Below are positions 58,271-64,000 of a DNA stretch of 64,000 nt, piece after piece. The DNA is from Candidatus Pantoea floridensis. Its GTDB lineage: Bacteria > Pseudomonadota > Gammaproteobacteria > Enterobacterales > Enterobacteriaceae. Both the position numbers and the translations under genes were made by a program. The notes beneath the pieces were generated by a model. That model was not told the DNA's origin, did no database searches, and was given only the letters and a program-made list of their open reading frames with translations. How positions within the stretch are numbered: position 1 is the first letter of the stretch; the number at the start of each line of letters is the position of its first letter. The stretch lies in the NCBI RefSeq assembly GCF_900215435.1, contig NZ_OCMY01000001.1:434001-498000 (forward strand). The letters run 5' to 3'.

Positions 58271-58512
58271 GGCATTGACCTTTGTTACGCAGTGGAGGAA
58301 AAAACAGCGGGCATTATGCCAGAAGCGGGCACCTGGGCGCTACCTCTGCGCCTGAAGCAGAGGGCGTAATCCACTGAACGTGTTGAGCTGATACACAAAA
58401 TAATTCGCGTTAACGTAGGTGAGTCACCGGGGGCTTGCAGCAGTAAGCGACAGGGGCGAGCATCTGCAGCTAACGCAGCTGCAATGTGAAGAATAAAGTG
58501 AATTAAATAAAT

Positions 58513-58542
58513 AAAAAAAGCCGAAGACATTTGCCTTCGGCT
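58513..58542 (-). terminator. terminator after the H-NS family gene
   Basis: AGCCGAAG (58519-58526) pairs with CTTCGGCT (58535-58542); on the minus strand the stem is followed by seven T. The rest of 58271-58565 is the upstream region of ybiT and carries a second hairpin (CCTCTGC/GCAGAGG, 58343-58363). Confidence 0.88.
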
Positions 58543-58565
58543 CCCACTTACAAGGATTGTGCGGA

Positions 58566-58967
58566 TTATTTGATCAGGAAAGTATCCAGGCTCTTACCGG
58601 AATCCAGCGCTTTCTTAATCGCTGCTGGAGTACGGCCCTGGCCAGTCCATGATTTTACTTCACCGTTTTCGTCGGTGTAAGAATATTTTGCTGGACGTGG
58701 TGCACGCTTAGCGCGTTTTTTACCAACTTCTAAAGCGCCCAGTAATTCGTTCGGGTCAATGCCATCAGCCAGCAGCATTTCGCGATATTTAGACAGCTTC
58801 TCTTCTTTTTCGCGGTTCTGCGCTTCTTCTGCATGAACTTCGTCACGACGCTCGGTCACAACAACGGTTAATTTTTCCAGAATTTCTTCCAGATCGGTCA
58901 ATGGCAGCTCACGAGCTTGCGCACGTAATGTGCGAATGTTGTTCAGAACTTTAAATGCATCACTCAT
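58566..58967 (-). CDS. H-NS family nucleoid-associated protein
   Basis: 133-residue DNA-bending silencer of AT-rich genes. The N-terminal dimer helix is [20 protein letters not shown]; a coiled coil runs to about residue 65. A basic linker ([15 protein letters not shown]) precedes the AT-hook-like DNA loop [16 protein letters not shown]. It ends [11 protein letters not shown] 58967 is chosen over the GTG before it because AAGGA is then 7 nt away. The gene could be hns itself or a StpA-type paralogue; it is not next to the galU/tdk genes that flank E. coli hns. Confidence 0.93.
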   Translation of the reverse strand: MSDAFKVLNNIRTLRAQARELPLTDLEEILEKLTVVVTERRDEVHAEEAQNREKEEKLSKYREMLLADGIDPNELLGALEVGKKRAKRAPRPAKYSYTDENGEVKSWTGQGRTPAAIKKALDSGKSLDTFLIK

Positions 58968-59343
58968 CACAATGTCCTTGCTTAAGGGGTTAAATAAACT
59001 GTAGTGGCAAGATTACCTAATTCAAATAAAAAAATAAATTAATTTTATAGCCTGGATTAATCTGAAGTCGCTTACATATTACTTACGTTGAGGGTTATGC
59101 CGACGAGGTTGGCTTTAATTAACCATGAATTAACACGCATCCTTTGTTGCTTAAGCAGAACTGGAATCGATTTCAAACCAATATTCCCAGGTTATAAACA
59201 ACCATTTAGCTACTATTGCGCGCTGCAGCATAAGTGAGCATAAAGGTAAAAAAGGATTAATGGTGTAACGGAAAACCCCATGATATAGGCGTTTATTATA
59301 TTGCGGAGGATGAGAGAGAAATCTCATTTTTTTTCGTTGCGGT
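58968..59343. other. AT-rich region upstream of the H-NS family gene
   Basis: About 376 bp without a supported gene. It is distinctly AT-rich for the first 70 bp. It contains an inverted repeat, TTAATT/AATTAA, at 59115-59133. It probably holds the promoter of the H-NS family gene and sites for self-binding. A weak five-pair hairpin with eight T on the plus strand (59311-59334) has no gene to serve. Confidence 0.5.
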
Positions 59344-59369
59344 GAAAAAAAGCCGGTGGTTAACCGGCT
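59344..59369 (-). terminator. terminator of the efflux operon
   Basis: AGCCGGT (59351-59357), loop GGTTA, ACCGGCT (59363-59369); on the minus strand seven T follow. It ends the emrA-emrB-outer-membrane-channel operon. Confidence 0.9.
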
Positions 59370-59381
59370 ATCAAACAAAAA

Positions 59382-60911
59382 TTAATGCACTTCCGTTGCG
59401 GGACCAAACACAGAATAGTCGGGAAGGTTGACGTTTTGATAAGGCTCCCAGCCGCCGCCCAGCGCTTTATATAACGCCACCAGATCAAGCGCACTTTGCA
59501 TCCGCGCCTGCGTCGATTGCGCTTTAGCCTGCGCCAGCTGACGCTGTGCATCTAACACATCAAGGAAGGTTGAGATGCCCTGGCGATAACTGTCGCTGGC
59601 AAGATCGAAGGCGCGTTGCAGTGCACCTGTGGTCTCATCCAGCGCGATGACCTGTTGCTGATCGGCGCGATAGCTCACCAGCGCATTCTCAACATCCTGC
59701 AGCGCGGTTAACACCGTTTGGCGATAGTCCAGCGCCGCATTTGCCTGCTGAGCGCGCGCCAGTTTAACGCTGGAGACTAAACGCCCGCCCTGGAAGATGG
59801 GAATCGAGAGTGACGGCCCAACGCTGAAGAAGTGGCTGCTCCAGTCATCCAGATAGCTGGCATCGGTGTTGCGCACACCGAGCTGCCCGGTGAGCGAAAG
59901 GCTTGGGAACAGATCGGCCACCGACACGCCAATATTGGCCGTTTGTGCATGCAGCGTGGCTTCCGCCTGACGAATATCCGGACGGCGCCGCGCCAGCGTA
60001 GAAGGAATACCGACCGGCACCATTTTCGGCAACGCGGGCAGCGGTTTTTCCGACATTAACTCGTTATCCAGCGCCCCCGGCGTTTTGCCCAGCAGCACTG
60101 CCAGGCCGTTCATCGCCTGTAACTGCTGCGCCTGGTATTGCGGCAGCTGCGCGTTAAGCGAGGCTAACTGTGCCCGGGCATTTTCCACATCCGTGGTGGG
60201 CGCCAAACCGTTCCTCTGCTGGCTTTGCGTCAGTTCCCAGGTTTGCTGCGCCACCGCAATCTGTTGCTGCAAGGTCGTTAACACCGCCTGCGAACCACGT
60301 AACTGGAGATAGGCACGCGCGACTTCGGCTTCCAGTGAAACCAGCGCATCGTTACGCTGCTCGATAGCCGCCTGCTGTTGTGCGTCCGCCGCTTCCATCT
60401 GGCGACGAACTTTGCCCCACAAATCGAGCTCCCAGCTGGCATCAAAACTGCCCTGATACAAGGTGACCGAGTGATCTAATCCATTCAGTTGATTAGCAAC
60501 ATCGCTGTCCACCTGATCGTAAACGCCGTTCGACTTCAGCAGGCCTTTTAATCCCAACTGCTGCCGCGTGACTTTTGCCGAGCCGTTAAGCGAGGGGAAC
60601 AACCCTCCGCGCGCTTGCGCCAGCTGTTCGCGTGCGCCGGCAATGCGCAGCACGGATTGCTGCAGCGTTAAATTACCGGCAATGGCGCGCTCAATCAGGC
60701 TGTCCAGCTGGGGATCGTTAAAGCTTTTCCACCACAGCGGATTGGTCGCTGCCGCCAGCGGCTTTGACGCCTGTTGTGAAGGTAAGTCATGGTAACCGCC
60801 CGGCGTATGCGCCTGCGGTGGCTGATAATCCGGCCCAACGGCGCAACCGGCCAGCAGCAATGACAGCGCCAGCAACGTCAGCGACGGCTGAAATCGCGAA
60901 AACTTGTTCAT
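59382..60911 (-). CDS. outer-membrane efflux lipoprotein (NodT/OprM family)
   Basis: 509-residue TolC-like channel. The signal peptide ends in a lipobox, LLAGC (Cys23), followed by AVGPDYQPP, typical of this family. Two OEP repeats are seen: one around residues 60-280 with long coiled helices, the other from about 290 with RRPDIRQAEATLHAQTANIGV. The start at 60911 follows AGGAG. It lies 1 bp after the emrB-like gene, so the pump brings its own exit duct rather than relying on TolC. Confidence 0.93.
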   Translation of the reverse strand: MNKFSRFQPSLTLLALSLLLAGCAVGPDYQPPQAHTPGGYHDLPSQQASKPLAAATNPLWWKSFNDPQLDSLIERAIAGNLTLQQSVLRIAGAREQLAQARGGLFPSLNGSAKVTRQQLGLKGLLKSNGVYDQVDSDVANQLNGLDHSVTLYQGSFDASWELDLWGKVRRQMEAADAQQQAAIEQRNDALVSLEAEVARAYLQLRGSQAVLTTLQQQIAVAQQTWELTQSQQRNGLAPTTDVENARAQLASLNAQLPQYQAQQLQAMNGLAVLLGKTPGALDNELMSEKPLPALPKMVPVGIPSTLARRRPDIRQAEATLHAQTANIGVSVADLFPSLSLTGQLGVRNTDASYLDDWSSHFFSVGPSLSIPIFQGGRLVSSVKLARAQQANAALDYRQTVLTALQDVENALVSYRADQQQVIALDETTGALQRAFDLASDSYRQGISTFLDVLDAQRQLAQAKAQSTQARMQSALDLVALYKALGGGWEPYQNVNLPDYSVFGPATEVH

Positions 60912-60912
60912 T

Positions 60913-62481
60913 TTAATGTGCTCCTGCACCGCCTTCGCTCTTAATCGGCGAAAGCAACCAACAAAATGGAATCAATAGCAAAGCCACGATACTCAAGCCC
61001 ATAAAGACGTCGATATACGCCAGAATACGCGCCTGGGCAATCATCTCCTGGTAGAGCTGTCCGCCCGCCAGCGTCAGCGGGTCGCCTACCGCCGTGGTGA
61101 AGTTACGGATGGCATCGGCCCAGTGTTGTAGCGTGAGGTTGTAAGGCTCATTCAGCGGCGACATGTTGTGCACCATGTTTGCCGATTGCGTCTGCATGCG
61201 TTCCGTAATCCCCGCGGTTGAGAGCGAAATCCCGATTGAACCGGCGACGTTACGGAACATAGTGAACAGCGCCGAGGCATCGGCATTTAACCGTTGCGGC
61301 ACGGTAATAAACGCAATGGTGGTGAGCGGCACAAACAGGAAGCCAAGTCCGATTGACTGCGCGCTTCGCATCATCACCAACGTTTTGAAATCGACGTCAG
61401 GCGTAAGCGTGGAGGAGTAGAAGAAGGCACAGGCAAGGCAGGTAAAGCCGAACGCAATGATGTAGCGCGTTTGCACAATTGGCATCAACTTCAGTACCAG
61501 CGGAATGGTCAGCACAATTAATATCGCGCCAGGCGACAGCACCAGCCCCGACCAGGTGGCGGTGTAGCCCAAATCCTGCTGCGCCAGCTGGGGAAGCACC
61601 ACCGAGCTGCCGTACAGAATCATCGCCATGCCCGCCATTAGCAAACCCGCTACCCAGAAGTTGCGGTCTTTCATTACCATGATATCGACCACCGGCTTGC
61701 GCGCATACAGTAGCCAATACACGGCGCCGACAATACCCACCAGCGCCAGCGTGGCGAACAGGACGATAAAGTGCGAAGCAAACCAATCCTCATCTTCACC
61801 GCGATCGAGGAATACTTGCAAACAGCCAAGCCCAAGCGTGATCAGGCTGATACCAATGTAATCAATCTTCAGCCGGCCTTTCGCCCACTTACGTTCCCAC
61901 GGCGGATCTTCCAGCAGCTGATAAATCGCCATCACCGTTAAAATACCCACGGGAATATTAATGAAGAACACCCAGCGCCAGCTGTAGTTATCGGTGATCC
62001 AGCCGCCGAGCGTCGGACCAATCACCGGCGCAACGATGATGGCAATCGACGACAGGCCAAACGCTTTGCCGCGATCTTCCGCTTTGAAATAGTCGAGCAG
62101 CACCGATTGCTGTACCGGCTGCAACCCACCACCAAAAAAGCCCTGCAGGACGCGGAACAAAATGATTTGCCACAGTTCGGTAGCGATACCGCACAGGAAT
62201 GAGCAGATGGTGAACATCACAATGCAGATCAGGAAGAACTGCTTACGGCCAAACAGTCGACTAAAAAACGCCGAGATCGGCAATACGATGCCGTTGGCCA
62301 CCAAATAAGAGGTTAAAACCCAGGTGGATTCGTCGTAACTGGAGGAGAGCGAGCCCGCAATGTGCGGCAGCGCCACGTTGACGATAGTGGTGTCGAGGAT
62401 CTCCATAAACACCGCCAGCGTCACCGTGATGGCAACCAGCCACGGGTTGCTGGCCGGACGCCAGCTTTCGCTCGCACTCAT
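60913..62481 (-). CDS. EmrB-type MFS multidrug exporter (DHA2 family)
   Basis: 522-residue permease with 14 helices. The motif LDTTIVNVALPHIAGSL after helix 1 is the DHA2 signature, and FSRLFGRKQFFL is the motif A loop. Motif C appears as APVIGPTLGGWI. The charged central loop is DPPWERKWAKGR. Its start overlaps the end of the emrA-like gene by 4 bp. It expels drugs or hydrophobic acids with EmrA across the envelope; substrates cannot be read from the sequence. Confidence 0.94.
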   Translation of the reverse strand: MSASESWRPASNPWLVAITVTLAVFMEILDTTIVNVALPHIAGSLSSSYDESTWVLTSYLVANGIVLPISAFFSRLFGRKQFFLICIVMFTICSFLCGIATELWQIILFRVLQGFFGGGLQPVQQSVLLDYFKAEDRGKAFGLSSIAIIVAPVIGPTLGGWITDNYSWRWVFFINIPVGILTVMAIYQLLEDPPWERKWAKGRLKIDYIGISLITLGLGCLQVFLDRGEDEDWFASHFIVLFATLALVGIVGAVYWLLYARKPVVDIMVMKDRNFWVAGLLMAGMAMILYGSSVVLPQLAQQDLGYTATWSGLVLSPGAILIVLTIPLVLKLMPIVQTRYIIAFGFTCLACAFFYSSTLTPDVDFKTLVMMRSAQSIGLGFLFVPLTTIAFITVPQRLNADASALFTMFRNVAGSIGISLSTAGITERMQTQSANMVHNMSPLNEPYNLTLQHWADAIRNFTTAVGDPLTLAGGQLYQEMIAQARILAYIDVFMGLSIVALLLIPFCWLLSPIKSEGGAGAH

Positions 62482-63608
62482 TCCACTGTCACCTTCGGCT
62501 CAACCGACAGGCCCAGCGGTAGCGGATGATTCGGATCCAAACCTTTATCGATAACGATTTTCACCGGTACGCGCTGCACGATTTTCACGTAGTTGCCGGT
62601 GGCGTTCTCAGCGGGGAAAGTGGAGAAGCGCGAACCCGACCCCATCTGTACGCTATCAACGTGCCCTTCCAACTTCATATCTGGCCAAGCATCAACGCTG
62701 ATCTCCACTTTATTACCCGGCTTCATTCGTTCCAGCTGCGACTCTTTGAAGTTAGCGTTAATCCAGATTTCCGGTGAAACCAGCGAGAATAGCGCGCTGC
62801 CAGCCTGAACCAAGGTGCCAAGCTGCACATTTCGCTTGGTCACAAAGCCGTCGTAAGGCGCACGTACCTGGGTATAAGAGAGATTTAATTCGGCCGTATT
62901 GAGCTGCGCTTTAGCCTGCTCAACTTGCTGCTCGCGCGCTTCAACGTTGGTTTCTTGCTGGCGAATTTGCAACTGAACCTGCGAAGCCACTTCAACCTGC
63001 GCTTTGGCGCTCTGTAACTGTGCTTCGGCGGAACGCAACTGAGCGGCGGCGGTATCAATATTGCGCTGCGAGGTTGCCCGAGGATCAACACCGCGCTGGC
63101 GACGATAATCGGCCTGGGCATTTAACAGGTTTGCCTGCGCTTTGGCCTGATCGGCAAGCGCCTGATCGCGCTGTGCCGGATACTGCACGCGTGATAAGGC
63201 TAACTGCGCCTGCGCCTGATGCAGCTGAGCTTCTGCGAGGCCCAACTGCGCTTTAGCCTGATCGCGCTGTGCCGCGGTGTCACGCGTATCAATCTCCACC
63301 AGCAAATCGCCCTGCTTCACCCGCTGGTTATCGCTTACCAGCAGCTTCACCACATAACCCGAGGCTTTAGGGGCGATGGTCACCGCGTTACCTTCTGTAA
63401 AGGCATCATCGGTGCTTTCAATGTTGCGCGTGGTGAGCCAGAACCATAATGCCACCACGATCATAATCACCACCACGATGGCGAGAAAAATCAGGGGCTT
63501 CTTTCCAGGGCGTTTACGTTCTGGTTCGTTGTTATCTTGATTCGATTGTGCAGAGTTTTGCGGATCTTGCTGATCGCGTTCGGACGGCTGATTCTGGTTT
63601 TCACTCAT
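62478..63608 (-). CDS. EmrA-type membrane fusion protein (HlyD family)
   Basis: 376-residue periplasmic adaptor. A cytoplasmic polar N-terminus rich in N, Q and P (1-33) is followed by one membrane helix (35-58). The biotinyl-lipoyl halves are TIAPKASGYVVKLLV and YTQVRAPYDGFVTKR. A long alpha hairpin (about 105-220) is rich in A, Q and L, as in EmrA. It is the first gene of the efflux operon. No MarR-type regulator is adjacent in the window. Confidence 0.94.
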   Translation of the reverse strand: MSENQNQPSERDQQDPQNSAQSNQDNNEPERKRPGKKPLIFLAIVVVIMIVVALWFWLTTRNIESTDDAFTEGNAVTIAPKASGYVVKLLVSDNQRVKQGDLLVEIDTRDTAAQRDQAKAQLGLAEAQLHQAQAQLALSRVQYPAQRDQALADQAKAQANLLNAQADYRRQRGVDPRATSQRNIDTAAAQLRSAEAQLQSAKAQVEVASQVQLQIRQQETNVEAREQQVEQAKAQLNTAELNLSYTQVRAPYDGFVTKRNVQLGTLVQAGSALFSLVSPEIWINANFKESQLERMKPGNKVEISVDAWPDMKLEGHVDSVQMGSGSRFSTFPAENATGNYVKIVQRVPVKIVIDKGLDPNHPLPLGLSVEPKVTVE

Positions 63609-63724
63609 AATTTTTCATCGTAGGCGGTTGTCCCGATTCCCGGGCAAAAACGGTCAACATAACCTTAGATGGGAAATTGACAAATGCCAATGCAACTTTA
63701 CACAAGCCGACACTGGCTGGCCGT

Positions 63725-64000
63725 CTAACGCATTAAGTGCAAAAGCAGCCATCCACCCAGCATCGACCAGGCAAGCATTGGCAGGGAGAACAGATGGAAT
63801 CGCCACCACACCCGCGCATCCTGCGCCATGCGCAGGGCAATCAGGTTGGCAAGTGAGCCCGGCAATAAACCAAAGCCGCCGATGTTGACCGCCCACGCCA
63901 GCACATCGGAAGGTGGCACTTTCTGCAAAAGCAGGATGGTGGCCGGCACATTACTGATGACCTGTGACAGACCAATGGCTAACAGATAAAGTCCGCCCTC
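63725..64000 (-). CDS. ybiR: YbiR-like anion permease, C-terminal part
   Basis: The window ends inside this gene; the last 91 codons are present. The piece reads LSQVISNVPATILLLQKVPP, then LAWAVNIGGFGLLPGSLANL and a final helix, LPMLAWSMLGGWLLLHLMR. This matches the C-terminus of E. coli YbiR, an ArsB/NhaD-type transporter of unknown substrate, which is also near ybiT in E. coli. It lies upstream of the efflux operon, on the same strand, with a 116-bp gap. Confidence 0.82.
   Translation of the reverse strand, partial: EGGLYLLAIGLSQVISNVPATILLLQKVPPSDVLAWAVNIGGFGLLPGSLANLIALRMAQDARVWWRFHLFSLPMLAWSMLGGWLLLHLMR

Noticed and set aside
59311..59334. Plus-strand terminator-like hairpin (TGAGA/TCTCA with eight T)
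   Set aside because: The stem has only five pairs, mostly A-T, and there is no plus-strand gene before it.

Overview
The window is a chromosomal segment of an enterobacterium of the Erwiniaceae type (Pantoea or Erwinia are the best fits). Most genes are close homologues of the Escherichia coli 18-20 minute region (infA to the moe, gsi and ybi genes) in nearly the same order. Several E. coli genes of that interval are absent from their expected places (macAB, aqpZ, hcp-hcr, ybjS/ybjT, a tRNA between infA and clpA). I saw no prophage, insertion sequence, CRISPR array, rRNA or tRNA.

Layout. 1-5.2 kb: end of infA, clpA-clpS adaptor and unfoldase, cspD, and the OLD-family ATPase ybjD. 5.3-10.9 kb: lysO lysine exporter, poxB, ltaE, amiD, ybjQ, ybjP. 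11-14.9 kb: artPIQM and artJ arginine uptake, with ArgR boxes. 14.9-20.8 kb: rlmC, ybjO and the putrescine importer potFGHI. 21-26.6 kb: ybjN, rimK, nfsA, ybjC, grxA, ybjM, ybjL and the sigma-E small RNA RybB. 26.8-36.2 kb: ybjG, dacC, an HAD phosphatase, a YliI-like sugar dehydrogenase, a lipoprotein, carbonic anhydrase, rimO, a DUF4385 protein and a chemoreceptor with a FliA-type promoter. 36.3-42.6 kb: glutathione importer gsiABCD with isoaspartyl peptidase iaaA. 43-44.9 kb: moeA-moeB.

The accessory part is 45.1-56.6 kb, inserted between moeB and ybiT. It has two blocks. The first is the ygc block (ygcU, ygcW, yqcE, ygcE and the GlpP-family antiterminator ygcP): an FAD oxidase, a short-chain dehydrogenase, a permease and an FGGY kinase that look like a pathway for an unknown polyol or sugar acid. 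The divergent leaders of ygcW and yqcE carry the same terminator with a mutually exclusive GTTACT/AGTAAC hairpin. I read this as a paired RNA switch, probably worked by YgcP. The second block is a LysR regulator divergent from an MFS permease, a formaldehyde-activating-enzyme (Fae) homologue, an aldo/keto reductase and an aldehyde dehydrogenase. Fae is unexpected in an enterobacterium.

56.7-64 kb: the ABC-F ATPase ybiT, an H-NS family protein, a tripartite EmrA-EmrB-outer-membrane-channel efflux operon, and the end of ybiR. A family of 20-bp palindromes (GGTnnnCAT-NN-ATGnnnACC) lies at gene ends across the window; its stems vary in a base-paired way.
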